From contig NZ_CAJYDW010000017.1 in the NCBI RefSeq assembly GCF_913774235.1, forward strand, positions 186,001-250,000: 64,000 nucleotides of DNA. Direction: 5' to 3'. Below are positions 34,171 through 43,350 of this stretch, in pieces. Under the pieces are notes generated by a model. The model did not search any database and was not told the origin of the DNA. It was given only the letters and a program-made list of their open reading frames with translations. Each line of letters begins with the position of its first letter. Positions within the stretch are counted from its first letter, which is position 1. The stretch is from an uncultured Pseudomonas sp. (GTDB lineage Bacteria > Pseudomonadota > Gammaproteobacteria > Pseudomonadales > Pseudomonadaceae). Both the position numbers and the translations under genes were made by a program.

Positions 34171-35982
34171 CCAGCGAAGGTAGAAGGCCGCTTCCTGCTC
34201 AAGTGCATCCGCCTGGTTGGCCGCGCGGCGAAAACCGTGGCCCTCGTCCGGATAGCGCCGCACCACCACCGGCACGCCGCGTGCCTCCAGGGCAGCGGCC
34301 ATGGCATCGGTCTGCGCCGGCACCACCACGGCGTCCTTGAGCCCCTGGAAGAAGATCACCGGCACCTGGATGCCCTCGGCATGCAGCAGCGGGGTACGCG
34401 CCTCGTAGCGGGCGCGGTCGGCCTCGGGGTCGCCGATCAGCCAGTCGAGGTAGTCGGCCTCGAACTTGTGGGTGACCTTGGCCAGCGCCAGGGGATCGCT
34501 GACGCCATAGAGGCTGGCACCGGCGCGGAAGACATCGCGGAAGGCCAGGGTGCAGAGCGCCGTATAGCCACCGGCACTGCCGCCACGGATGAAGGCGCGT
34601 TGCGGATCGACGTGGCCCTGGCGCCCCAGGTACTCCACCGCTGCACAGGCGTCTTCCACGTCGACCTCGCCCCAGCGCAGGTGCAGCGCCTGGCGGTAGG
34701 CGCGGCCATAGCCGCTGCTGCCACGATAGTTGAGATCGGCCACGGCGAAGCCCTGACGGACCCAGAACTGGATGCGCGCATCGAACACCGGATAGGTACA
34801 GGATGTCGGGCCCCCATGGATGCTGACCAGCAACGGTGGCGGACCCTCGCCGCGGTCTTCGGGCAGATAGAGAAAACCCTGGGCCTGGCCATCGCCGCTG
34901 GGATAGCTCAGGCGTCGCGGAGCGACGATGGCGGCCTCGGGCAGGGGCGCCACCCCACCACTGACGATCTCCATGGCGCCCGTGCGGCGGTCGATGGCCA
35001 ACACCGCCGAGGGCCGGGTCGGTGCCGCGGCAATGCAGTAGCTATGGGTTTCGTCCAGGGCCAGCCCCCGGAACCTGCTGAAGTCCGCCGCCAGACGCTG
35101 GACCTGGCCATCCGCACGACGCTCGCCAAGCACCCCGAAGCCGTCTTCCTGCCAGGTCGCCAGCCAGCCTTCCGCCGTGGGTAACCAACTGGCGCCGCCC
35201 AGTTGCCAGGGGGCGGCGGCATGATCCGCCGCCGGCGCCGCCTGGGGGGCGAAACCGTCGTCTGTCTCGCACCAGGGTTGCCACCAGCCCTGGCGGTCGC
35301 TCAGCGCCCACAGCCGGTGCTGGCCATCGAAGAGCGGCTGCTGCAGCGATTCCTCGGGATCGGCGGCAACTACCGTGGACGTCCCGGGCAGCCCTTCGGC
35401 GTCCAGGGGGGCCACCAGCAGCCGAGTGCGCGTCCAAGGCTGGTGCGGTCTATCCCATTCGATCCAGGCCAGGCGCCGGCCATCGGCGCTGGTACGGGGG
35501 GCGGCGTAGAAGTCCGCGCCCTCGGCCAATACCCGGCGCTCGCCCGTCCGCCCGAGCGCGACCAGGCGATGGCGTGGCGGTTGTTCGCGGCGGTCTTCTT
35601 CCACGGACAGGATTCGCCCGTGCCGGGCATCCCAGTGCAGATCGCCATAACGCCACTGTTCACCACCGGCCAGGCGCTCGGGCGCGCGGCCGTCCAGGGG
35701 CTGCCGATAGACCGCCTGGTCGGCCTCATTGACGAACACCGGCCCCGCATCCGCCAGGCACAGCGCGCCGCCGCCGTACTCATAGACCTTGCTGCGCAGG
35801 CTGAACCCCGCCGGCGTGAGACAGACCGGCGCGCTACCGGCCTGGCGCCGCCACAGCCGGGTGGCGCCATCGGTGGGGTCGTATTGGCTCCAGTAGAGCC
35901 CACTGGCATCGACCTTGAGTTCGGCGAAATCGATACCGGCGGCAACGGCCTGGGCCGGCGTGAGCGGGGTAGGGGTGGTCAT
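34165..35982 (-). CDS. S9 family prolyl oligopeptidase-type serine peptidase
   Basis: A 605-residue cytoplasmic peptidase of the acylaminoacyl-peptidase/dipeptidyl-peptidase type. Residues 1-350 form a beta-propeller that limits access to small peptides; the C-terminal alpha/beta hydrolase holds the Ser nucleophile in GGSAGG, Asp in GLKDAVV and His in DEGHGF. SIHGGPTS is the oxyanion region. The ATG at 35982 follows GGAG by 6 bases. No export signal is seen. Substrate preference cannot be assigned. Confidence 0.9.
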   Translation of the reverse strand: MTTPTPLTPAQAVAAGIDFAELKVDASGLYWSQYDPTDGATRLWRRQAGSAPVCLTPAGFSLRSKVYEYGGGALCLADAGPVFVNEADQAVYRQPLDGRAPERLAGGEQWRYGDLHWDARHGRILSVEEDRREQPPRHRLVALGRTGERRVLAEGADFYAAPRTSADGRRLAWIEWDRPHQPWTRTRLLVAPLDAEGLPGTSTVVAADPEESLQQPLFDGQHRLWALSDRQGWWQPWCETDDGFAPQAAPAADHAAAPWQLGGASWLPTAEGWLATWQEDGFGVLGERRADGQVQRLAADFSRFRGLALDETHSYCIAAAPTRPSAVLAIDRRTGAMEIVSGGVAPLPEAAIVAPRRLSYPSGDGQAQGFLYLPEDRGEGPPPLLVSIHGGPTSCTYPVFDARIQFWVRQGFAVADLNYRGSSGYGRAYRQALHLRWGEVDVEDACAAVEYLGRQGHVDPQRAFIRGGSAGGYTALCTLAFRDVFRAGASLYGVSDPLALAKVTHKFEADYLDWLIGDPEADRARYEARTPLLHAEGIQVPVIFFQGLKDAVVVPAQTDAMAAALEARGVPVVVRRYPDEGHGFRRAANQADALEQEAAFYLRWL

Positions 35983-36322
35983 GGCGACTCCAGAAACAGG
36001 CACAGCCGTCTAGCCTAGCAGCTGAGTGCGGACGGCGAGGCGGGCATGCCGGCTCCTGCGGGTGGTGACCGGCCAAACCGTTACCACCTTGGCCTCTCCA
36101 GGCACAGGATCATTACCCCTCTCCCTTTGGGAGAGGGTTGGGGTGAGGGGGCAGCAGCGCCGAATTCCACCGGTGCCTGGCCTCAGGCTGGTAGACATAG
36201 GCCCCATGACTCGGCTGCCAAACCAGCGTAGTCTGCACATTCAACGGTCATGGCACCTGGCCGTGACCCGTGTCGTCCTATTCCATTGCGCCCGTCAGCC
36301 GCGCCTCAGGCCGGAGGTCGTC
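35983..36322. other. Intergenic region with a REP-like repeat
   Basis: This 340-base region between divergent genes contains an inverted copy of the family 1 repeat (36115-36151). A GGAGG ribosome-binding site lies at its right end. No additional gene is supported. Confidence 0.5.
36115..36151. repeat. REP-like palindrome, family 1 copy c (inverted)
   Basis: CCCCTCTCCCTTTGGGAGAG followed by GGTTGGGGTGAGGG, the reverse orientation of the copies at 6251 and 8945. Confidence 0.75.
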
Positions 36323-36688
36323 ATGCCTCGTCGTGTTTTGCCTTGGTCGTCCGTCCTGCTGCTGTGCCTGGCCAGCTCCTCGGCCCTGGCGCTGGACCTG
36401 AGCCTGCCACCCAGCGAGCAACCCCAGGCTTCCCTGGACCAGGTCGCACCGGCCTTTCCCGTGCAACACGAGTCTTCTGCCGCACCTGATCTGGGCGACG
36501 GGGGCACCTCACTCTTCAGCAAGCTGCCGAAGGTGCACGGCACCCTGGGCTACGGGGTGATGATGGGGAAGGGACTGCCGAATGGCGTGGAATCGGCGAC
36601 CCACCTGGGCCTCGAAACCCAGGCCACCGACCACATCAGCATCGGCCTCGGCCTGACCCAGTGGCAGGGTGGGCGTGTCCTGCCTTGA
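36323..36688 (+). CDS. Hypothetical exported protein
   Basis: A 121-residue protein with a signal peptide (residues 1-23, SSSALALDL cleavage zone) and a good GGAGG ribosome-binding site. The mature part is proline- and glutamine-rich at first, then has KLPKVHGTLGYGVMMGKG and a glycine-rich alternating segment that resembles strands of an outer-membrane barrel. No family is recognised. The barrel-like tail stops after about two strands, so the gene could be a remnant of a longer outer-membrane protein. Confidence 0.6.
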   Translation: MPRRVLPWSSVLLLCLASSSALALDLSLPPSEQPQASLDQVAPAFPVQHESSAAPDLGDGGTSLFSKLPKVHGTLGYGVMMGKGLPNGVESATHLGLETQATDHISIGLGLTQWQGGRVLP

Positions 36689-36843
36689 GTCCGCAGGCGC
36701 TGCAATGATGATTTAGCCGAGCTAGGCAGCGCTTTTGGTCCGCTTCGGTTGAGCACCATAGCGCCATAGGATCCGTCGCGGCCGTTGGTCGAACAACGGA
36801 AAATTTCCCGCTCATGCTGGCGCGACTGTTTGCAGCACCTCCG

Positions 36844-37908
36844 TCAGAACAACCCCAACTGCTCCCCTGGCGGCGCGAACTGGCTGCAATCCAGGCCCTC
36901 GCCGTCACGCCGCTCCAAACCGAAGCGTCGCCGCGCCAGGCGAAAGCGCTGGGCCAACAGTTCGGCGAATTGGCCCTCGCCCTTCATGCGGATGCCGAAG
37001 CGGCTGTCGTAGTTCTTGCCGCCACGGGACTGGCGGATCAGGCTCATCACATGGGCCGCTCGCTCGGGGAAATGCGTCTGCAGCCACTCCTCGAACAGCT
37101 CGACGATCTCCAGCGGCAGGCGCAACAGGGTGTAGCCCGCCGACCGCGCACCATGGTCGCGCGCCGCTTCGAGCATGGCCTCCAGCTCGTGATCGTTGAT
37201 CATGGGGATCATCGGCGCCAACAGGACGCTCACCGGTACGCCGTGCTCGTGCAGGCTGCGCATGGCGCGTAGCCTGGCTCCAGGCGCCGCCGTACGGGGT
37301 TCGAGGATGCGCTTGAGGTCGTCATCCAGGGTCGTCAGGCTGAAGGCGACCCGCACCAGATTGCGCTCGGCCAGTTGGGTGAGCAGGTCCAGGTCGCGCA
37401 GGATCAGCGCGCTCTTGGTAATGAGGGTCACCGGGTGGCGGTAACGCAGCAGGATCTCCAGCGCCTGGCGGGTCAGTTGGTATTGCCGCTCGATGGGCTG
37501 GTAGCCGTCGGTGTTGATGCCCAGGGCGATGGGCTGCGGCTGGTAGCCCGGCTTGCTCAGCTCCGCCTCCAGCCGCTCGGCCAGATTGGTCTTGGCGATC
37601 AGCTTCGTCTCGAAGTCGATCCCCGGTGACAGATCCCAGTAGGCATGGGAGGGACGGGCGAAGCAGTAGATGCAGCCATGCTCGCACCCGCGATAGGGAT
37701 TCACCGAGCGATCGAAGCCCACGTCCGGCGACTGGTTGCGGCTGATGACGGTCTTCGCCGTTTCCTGACGCACCTCGGTGGTGAAGGTCAGCGGCGTCGC
37801 CTCTTCGTACCAGCCATCACGCTCCGCTTCGCTGCGGGTCGCGGCGAAACGATTGTGTGGATTGCTGGCGGTACCACGGCCGCGTGGTGGGCGTTGGGGC
37901 TGGGTCAT
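36844..37908 (-). CDS. PA0069-family radical SAM protein
   Basis: A 354-residue radical SAM protein resembling spore photoproduct lyase-like enzymes. The iron-sulfur cluster cysteines are in YRGCEHGCIYCFARP (CX3CX2C). The family name comes from P. aeruginosa PA0069, which I recall as a member of the LexA regulon. A perfect LexA-type box (37924-37939) lies 16-31 bases upstream of the start here, so DNA damage induction is expected. A DNA repair role is suggested by this control and by the fold, not shown. Confidence 0.9.
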   Translation of the reverse strand: MTQPQRPPRGRGTASNPHNRFAATRSEAERDGWYEEATPLTFTTEVRQETAKTVISRNQSPDVGFDRSVNPYRGCEHGCIYCFARPSHAYWDLSPGIDFETKLIAKTNLAERLEAELSKPGYQPQPIALGINTDGYQPIERQYQLTRQALEILLRYRHPVTLITKSALILRDLDLLTQLAERNLVRVAFSLTTLDDDLKRILEPRTAAPGARLRAMRSLHEHGVPVSVLLAPMIPMINDHELEAMLEAARDHGARSAGYTLLRLPLEIVELFEEWLQTHFPERAAHVMSLIRQSRGGKNYDSRFGIRMKGEGQFAELLAQRFRLARRRFGLERRDGEGLDCSQFAPPGEQLGLF

Positions 37909-37923
37909 GGCCCTGTCTCGTAT

Positions 37924-37939
37924 CTGTATTTTTATACAG
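37924..37939. promoter_or_regulatory. LexA (SOS) box
   Basis: CTGTATTTTTATACAG matches the consensus CTGT-N8-ACAG exactly and is palindromic apart from the T-rich centre, 16 bases before the start codon of the radical SAM gene. Confidence 0.88.
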
Positions 37940-38043
37940 TATAAGACCTGGCCAAGCAGGACAAGGGCCGCCTATCATCCCTTCTCGTTAACGCTGGAGT
38001 GCTCAGCGGCTGCCTCTGTGGCCACCGAGCACTCCCTCTCTTC

Positions 38044-39312
38044 TTACAACACCGAGATCGGGTAGTTGAAGATGATGCGGTTCTCGTCGAAGGAGCCGCT
38101 GGCGCTGTAGTCGCGTCTCATGCTGGAGTTGCGCCAGCGGACCAGCAGTTTCTTGAACGGACCGCTTTGGACCTCGTATTGCACCTCGGACTCGCGGCCC
38201 CATTCCTTGCCGTCGGTGATGGTGCCGGTGTGCACGTTGTCGCCGCTGAGGTAGCGGTTCATCAGCGTCAGACCCGGTAGGCCGAAGGCGGCGAAGTTGT
38301 AGTCGTAGCGTACCTGCCAGGAGCGTTCGCGAGCGTTGTCGTAGCTGGAGTTATAGCTGTCGTTGGCCAGGGTGCCGCCGCTGGTGCCATTGACCCTCAT
38401 CCAGGCACTGTCGCCGCTGACGCGCTGCAGACCGACATAGAAGGTACCGCCGCCCTGCTTGGCCGAGAGCAGCGCATAGGCGGTGCGGTTGTCCAGGGCA
38501 CCGGCTCGCGCGGAGCCATCGTCTTCGCCAATGAAGTAGCCGAGGTTGGCGCCCAGGGTCCAGCTGCCCACCGGCTGGTAATGGATCAGGTTGATGAACT
38601 TCTGGTGGTAGATGTCTTCGAGCTGGGCATACCAGAGGCCGATCTGGGTGCGCTTCTCGTTGAACTTGTATTCGCCACCGACGAAGTTGAAGCGGTCGGA
38701 GGTGGCGTTGGCGCGGCCCTGCATGAACATGTCCTGCATGCTGGCATCGTTGCGCGGACTGTTCTGGCGCATCTGGCCGCCCCAGAGTTCCAGGTTCTGG
38801 ATCTCGGTGGAGTGGATCTGGGCGCCCTGGAAGGTCTGGGGCAACGAGCGGCCGTCGTCGGATCTGAGGATGGGCAGTACGGCGAACCATTCGCCCACCT
38901 TGACGTCGGTCTTGGACACCTTGGCCTTGGCCGCCAGGGCCAGCCGGCCGAAGTCCTTGGCCGGTTCGTTGCCGGCGTGGGTAGGCAGCAGCTGGGTCCC
39001 GTAGGTGCCGGCGCCGCCATCGAGCTTGACCGAGTACAGGCCCAGGGCGTCGATACCGAAGCCCACCGGGCCCTGGGTGTAGCCGGAGGTCAGACCGAAG
39101 ATGAAGCTCTGGGTCCATTCCTCGGCCTTGTTCTGCGCGGTGTAGGCCGGATCGACGAAGTTGCGGTTGAAATAGAAGTTGCGCAGGTTGAGGTTGGCCT
39201 TGGTGTCTTCGATGAAGCCGTTGTCCGCGGCCCACAGCGGAGCGGTACTGGTCAGGGCGGCGAAGGTGGCGCAAGCGCGGGCCAGCCGGCGGGAAGCGAG
39301 GCGAGTGCTCAT
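38044..39312 (-). CDS. OprD-family outer-membrane porin
   Basis: A 422-residue precursor of an 18-strand OprD-type channel, with a signal peptide (residues 1-29, ending PLWAA) and the hallmark region DNGFIEDTKANLNLRNFYFNR. Many short strand repeats ending in aromatic residues follow. OprD channels admit small carboxylates or amino acids. It lies downstream of the MHS transporter on the same strand within the quinate/shikimate cluster; in P. aeruginosa the equivalent set is PA0240-PA0243 as I recall, so it probably admits quinate, shikimate or a derivative. Confidence 0.92.
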   Translation of the reverse strand: MSTRLASRRLARACATFAALTSTAPLWAADNGFIEDTKANLNLRNFYFNRNFVDPAYTAQNKAEEWTQSFIFGLTSGYTQGPVGFGIDALGLYSVKLDGGAGTYGTQLLPTHAGNEPAKDFGRLALAAKAKVSKTDVKVGEWFAVLPILRSDDGRSLPQTFQGAQIHSTEIQNLELWGGQMRQNSPRNDASMQDMFMQGRANATSDRFNFVGGEYKFNEKRTQIGLWYAQLEDIYHQKFINLIHYQPVGSWTLGANLGYFIGEDDGSARAGALDNRTAYALLSAKQGGGTFYVGLQRVSGDSAWMRVNGTSGGTLANDSYNSSYDNARERSWQVRYDYNFAAFGLPGLTLMNRYLSGDNVHTGTITDGKEWGRESEVQYEVQSGPFKKLLVRWRNSSMRRDYSASGSFDENRIIFNYPISVL

Positions 39313-39569
39313 TGGGTGATCCTTGTTTTTATGACTGAGAGGTGCCCTGCCGGCGCGGGAGGCGGCATCTGACGAGGGCGGGAAGCTAGAGGGGAGGGGG
39401 TGGAACGCTAAGCGGTCGATGGCGACATGGGGATTCCTTTCTTATTTGAATTATCGGAACGCGCTGACCGAGACGGTCAGCGAACTAGTTATATGACAAC
39501 GTATATCTTGCGGCAAGGTGACCTGGGTCGTAGGCGGGAGTCCACGGGGGACGAGGACTCCCGCTCCAC
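39313..39569. promoter_or_regulatory. Porin/transporter intergenic region with hairpins
   Basis: Contains a 9-bp hairpin CGCTGACCG-AGA-CGGTCAGCG (39462-39482) and, just after the transporter gene, a 10-bp hairpin GCGGGAGTCC/GGACTCCCGC (39534-39543 with 39555-39564) that probably ends or attenuates its transcript. Between them, leftward TTGTCA and TATAAC-like elements (39485-39505) could form a porin promoter. Confidence 0.45.
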
Positions 39570-40967
39570 TCAGACGCTGGCCTTGAGGCTGTCCTGGCGA
39601 GCCGTGTCGTAGGCAGCCTTGTCCATCTGCCGGGCGCCCGGCTTGCCCAGATCGCTCATGGGCACACGGTAGGTTTCCGGCGACAGGAAGGCGGCCAGGG
39701 CCGACAGGCAGGTCACGCCAAAGGCCAGGCCACCGACCACCAGCCAGATGTTCTCGGTACCGGGCGGAGCGACCAGGGTGAACAGGGCCGGCAGCATGGC
39801 GGTGAGCATGGTGCCGATGTTCTGAGCGATGGCCATGGCCGAAACGCGGTAGCGGGTCTGGAACTGCTCCGGGTAGAAGCTTGGGAAGACTGCGTTGTAG
39901 CCCTGGTAGACCACACCCCACATCAGTAGCGACATGACGAAGGCCAGTGGCAGGTTGTGGATGCTTATGGCGTAGAGGTAACCGAAGGCCAGCAAGCCGG
40001 AGCCCAGGGCGCCACCGATCATGGTCGGCCGGCGGCCGATGCGATCGGAGAGGTTGCCGACGAAGGGGATCACCAGCACCGCGACGATGTTGCCCACCAC
40101 CGGTATCCAGAGGTAGACGCTCTTGTCGAAGCCGATGCCATAGGCCGGCTGCACCGCGTAGGCCGCACCGAAGATGGTGGCGACCACCGGGATGACGTTC
40201 ATCAGCGCCATCAGGGCGACCAGGATCATGGACTTCCAACTGGTGGTCAGGGCTTCACCGATGGGCGAGCGCTTGGGGGCGGCGGTCGTCTCGGCCTTGG
40301 CTTCTTCCTTGACGAAGGCGGGCGTCTCGTGGACCTCGCGGCGGATGATGTAGCCGGCCAGCAGGACGAAGGCGCTGAGCAGGAAGGGAATGCGCCAGCC
40401 CCAGCTGTTGAAGGCATCGGCGGGCATGAAGTAGGCCAGGGGCAGGAAGATCGCGGCGGCCATGACCTGACCGGCCTGGACGCCCTGCAGGGTGAAGCTC
40501 GCGTAGTAGCCACGCCGTCCGAAGGGGGCGTGTTCGAGCACCATGGAGCTGGCGCCGGAGATTTCGCCGGCCACGGCGAAGCCCTGGATTAGCCGCAGCA
40601 CCACCAGCAGGATGGGCGCGAGGATGCCGATCTGGTGGTAGGTGGGCAGCAGGCCGACGGCCATGGTGGCGATGCCCATGAGGAACATGCACAGCAGCAG
40701 GACGTTCTTGCGGCCGCGGGTATCGCCCCAGTGACCCAGCACGAAGGCACCGACCGGACGGGCCAGGTAACCTACGCCATAGGTGGCGAGGGAGGCGACG
40801 ATGGCCATCTTGGGATCGGTGGAGGGAAAGAATATCTGGGGGAAGATCAGGGCCGCCGCTTGGGCGTAGATGAAGAAGTCGTAGTATTCCAGCGCCGAGC
40901 CGATCCAGCCGCTGGCAGTGGCTTTCTTGGCTTGGGAGCCGGTGGTAGAGGAGGCGGTATTGGCCAT
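39570..40967 (-). CDS. MHS-family MFS transporter (quinate/shikimate cluster)
   Basis: A 465-residue 12-helix proton symporter of the metabolite:H+ symporter group, related to shikimate (ShiA) and alpha-ketoglutarate carriers. ASGWIGSALEYYDFFIYAQAAAL at the N-terminus and GHWGDTRGRKNVL between helices 2 and 3 are family marks. The start at 40967 has GGAG 7 bases upstream. It sits divergently from quiC, so the most likely cargo is dehydroshikimate, shikimate or quinate. The exact substrate cannot be read from sequence. Confidence 0.9.
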   Translation of the reverse strand: MANTASSTTGSQAKKATASGWIGSALEYYDFFIYAQAAALIFPQIFFPSTDPKMAIVASLATYGVGYLARPVGAFVLGHWGDTRGRKNVLLLCMFLMGIATMAVGLLPTYHQIGILAPILLVVLRLIQGFAVAGEISGASSMVLEHAPFGRRGYYASFTLQGVQAGQVMAAAIFLPLAYFMPADAFNSWGWRIPFLLSAFVLLAGYIIRREVHETPAFVKEEAKAETTAAPKRSPIGEALTTSWKSMILVALMALMNVIPVVATIFGAAYAVQPAYGIGFDKSVYLWIPVVGNIVAVLVIPFVGNLSDRIGRRPTMIGGALGSGLLAFGYLYAISIHNLPLAFVMSLLMWGVVYQGYNAVFPSFYPEQFQTRYRVSAMAIAQNIGTMLTAMLPALFTLVAPPGTENIWLVVGGLAFGVTCLSALAAFLSPETYRVPMSDLGKPGARQMDKAAYDTARQDSLKASV

Positions 40968-41398
40968 AATTGTCTCCGGATTATTGTCAGGCCTGAGGTG
41001 CAACGGGACAGCCGACGTCCTGGTGACGCGGGGTCCGCAAGCGATAGGTATGGAGAGGCCCGGACTAGCCGTCGCCGGCGACACGCAAGAGGTGACGAGC
41101 GAAACGGGGGGCGAAATATAGCGTGGATAGCGGGAGCATGGGCGCACACTCTTCTTGTTCGTATTGTTCTTTTGGCTGCGTCGAGCGTTGGCTCTGGCGT
41201 CATAGTGCGAGCGGTCTGGAAGGCGGTCAATTCGATAAACGACCTTGCGTTCGATTAGCGAACAAAAACTAACCGGTTCGTACAAAGAGCGCTGTCACCG
41301 GGTTCCGCCTCAGAGAATAATTTGCCCAGCGCTGACGAACCAGCTTGAATGTTTCGCGGTCATCCAAGCGGCAATGGTCAACCAACAGGAGTTCCGGC
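40968..41398. promoter_or_regulatory. Divergent control region between transporter and quiC
   Basis: A 431-base gap with no gene. It contains two related 15-bp sites at 41230 and 41249 (listed separately), plus TTGTTCGTATTGTTCT (41156-41171) and a short AACCGGTT palindrome (41271-41278). These would be the control sites for both directions. Confidence 0.6.
41230..41263. promoter_or_regulatory. Two PcaR-like boxes
   Basis: ATTCGATAAACGACC (41230-41244) and GTTCGATTAGCGAAC (41249-41263) lie in the same orientation 19 bases apart. They match the PcaR (IclR-family) site GTTCGATAATCGCAC, as I recall it from P. putida, in 11 and 12 of 15 positions. The second is also a perfect GTTCG/CGAAC palindrome. 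Confidence 0.55.
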
Positions 41399-43303
41399 AT
41401 GCACCGTTCCATCGCCACCGTATCTTTGAGCGGCACCCTTCCCGAAAAGCTCGAAGCCATAGCCGGCGCGGGATTCGACGGTGTCGAGATCTTCGAGAAC
41501 GACCTGCTGTATTCCGGGGCCAGTCCGCGCGAGATCCGCCAGCTGACCCAGGATCTGGGGCTGGCCATCACCCTGTTCCAACCGTTTCGGGACTTCGAAG
41601 GTTGCCGCCGCGAGCGGCTATCGCGCAATCTCGACCGGGCCGAGCGCAAGTTCGACCTGATGCAGGAATTGGGCACCGACCTGATCCTGGTGTGCAGCAA
41701 CACTGCGCCCGACAGTCTGGGTGACGAACGCCTGCTGGCCGATGATCTGCAACTGCTGGCTGAACGCGCGGCCGTGCGCAAGCTGCGCATCGGCTACGAG
41801 GCCCTCGCCTGGGGCCGTCACGTCAACACCTGGCAGCAGGTCTGGCGCCTGGTGAAGGAAGTCGATCATCCCAATCTCGGCGTGCTGCTCGACAGCTTCC
41901 ACACCCTGTCCCTGGGTGGCGATCCGGCCGGCATCGCCCAGATTCCGGGCGACAAGATCTTCTTCGTACAGATGGCCGACGCGCCGTTGCTGCAGATGGA
42001 CGTGCTGGAGTGGAGCCGGCATTTCCGCTGCTTCCCCGGTCAGGGCGAATTCGATCTGGCGGGTTTCCTCGCGCCCATCCTGCGCAGCGGTTATACCGGT
42101 CCGCTGTCCCTGGAGATCTTCAACGACGGCTTCCGCGCCGCCCAGACCCGCGCCACCGCGGCGGACGGCCTGAGATCCCTGCTCTATCTGGAGGAGAAAA
42201 CCGCCGAACGCCTGGCCCGCGAAGAGGCTGCGCCCGTCGCCGCGCCGCTGTTCGCGCCGCCGCGGCCGTCGCGCCTGGAGGGCGTTGAATTCCTGGAATT
42301 CGCCGTGGACGATGCCCATGGTGCGCAACTGGCCACCTGGCTGGGCAAACTGGGCTTCGCCAAGGCCGGGCGCCATCGTTCGAAGAACGTCACCCTGCTG
42401 CGCCAGGGCGATATCAACATCGTGCTCAATGCCGAACCCTATTCCTTCGCCCACAACTTCTTCGAGGCCCACGGGCCGTCGCTGTGCGCCACCGCCTTGC
42501 GCGTACCGGACAGCCAGGTCGCCCTGGAGCGGGCTCGGCAGTATCGCGCCCAGCCCTATCGCGGCCTGGTCGGCCCCAACGAGCGGGAGATTCCGGCGGT
42601 CCGCGCCCCCGACGGCAGCCTGATCTACTTCGCCGACCGCGGTACCGACGGTCGCACCCTCTACGACACCGATTTCGATGTGAGCGCGGGCGCCAGCGGC
42701 GGCCTGGGGCTGACCCGGGTCGATCACGTCGCCGAGGCCCTGCCGGCCGATGCCCTGGATGGCTGGGTGCTGTTCTACAAGAGCCTGTTCGACTTCAGCG
42801 CCGACGACGAGGTGGTGGTCCCCGACCCCTATGGTCTGGTCAAGAGCCGTGCCCTGCGCAGTCGCGAGTCCAACGTGCGGCTAGCGCTGAACATCTCGGA
42901 AAACCGCAACACCGCCATCGCTCGGGCGCTGTCCAGCTATCGCGGTTCGGGGGTTCATCACGTCGCCTTCGCCTGCGACGATATCTTCCTGGCCGTCGAA
43001 CAGGCCAAGGCCGCCGGGGTGCCGCTGCTGGAGATTCCGATGAACTACTATGACGACCTCGGCGCTCGCTTCGATTTCGACGACGACTTCCTCAGCCGGC
43101 TGGCCTACTACAACGTGCTCTACGACCGCGATGCCAGCGGCGGTGAGTTTTTCCACGTCTATACCGAGTCCTTCGCCGACCGATTCTTCTTCGAAATCCT
43201 GCAGCGCAAGGATTACAGTGGCTACGGTGCCGCCAACAGCCCCGTACGGCTGGCGGCCATGGCCGCCGCTCGCCAGGGGCGCCCCGCCCCCGTGAAACTC
43301 TGA
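41399..43303 (+). CDS. quiC: 3-dehydroshikimate dehydratase, QuiC1 type (fused to VOC domain)
   Basis: A 634-residue enzyme that turns 3-dehydroshikimate into protocatechuate. The N-terminal sugar-phosphate-isomerase TIM barrel (1-285) has the metal-binding set Glu134, Asp165, Gln191 and Glu239. Residues 295-620 form a two-module VOC domain related to 4-hydroxyphenylpyruvate dioxygenase, with histidines in VDHVAEAL and HHVAFACDD and a glutamate in HVYTES. The ATG at 41399 follows AGGAG by 8 bases. It is the heart of the quinate/shikimate cluster, with the TetR gene downstream on the same strand after a terminator-like hairpin. Confidence 0.95.
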   Translation: MHRSIATVSLSGTLPEKLEAIAGAGFDGVEIFENDLLYSGASPREIRQLTQDLGLAITLFQPFRDFEGCRRERLSRNLDRAERKFDLMQELGTDLILVCSNTAPDSLGDERLLADDLQLLAERAAVRKLRIGYEALAWGRHVNTWQQVWRLVKEVDHPNLGVLLDSFHTLSLGGDPAGIAQIPGDKIFFVQMADAPLLQMDVLEWSRHFRCFPGQGEFDLAGFLAPILRSGYTGPLSLEIFNDGFRAAQTRATAADGLRSLLYLEEKTAERLAREEAAPVAAPLFAPPRPSRLEGVEFLEFAVDDAHGAQLATWLGKLGFAKAGRHRSKNVTLLRQGDINIVLNAEPYSFAHNFFEAHGPSLCATALRVPDSQVALERARQYRAQPYRGLVGPNEREIPAVRAPDGSLIYFADRGTDGRTLYDTDFDVSAGASGGLGLTRVDHVAEALPADALDGWVLFYKSLFDFSADDEVVVPDPYGLVKSRALRSRESNVRLALNISENRNTAIARALSSYRGSGVHHVAFACDDIFLAVEQAKAAGVPLLEIPMNYYDDLGARFDFDDDFLSRLAYYNVLYDRDASGGEFFHVYTESFADRFFFEILQRKDYSGYGAANSPVRLAAMAAARQGRPAPVKL

Positions 43304-43330
43304 GCCGGACCTGCACGGGTCCGGCCTTTA
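43304..43330 (+). terminator. Terminator or attenuator after quiC
   Basis: GCCGGACC-TGCACG-GGTCCGGC (43304-43325) is a perfect 8-bp stem followed by CTTTA, between quiC and the TetR gene. The weak T-run suggests partial read-through. Confidence 0.6.
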
Positions 43331-43350
43331 CCTGACAAGAGCCAGACCCG

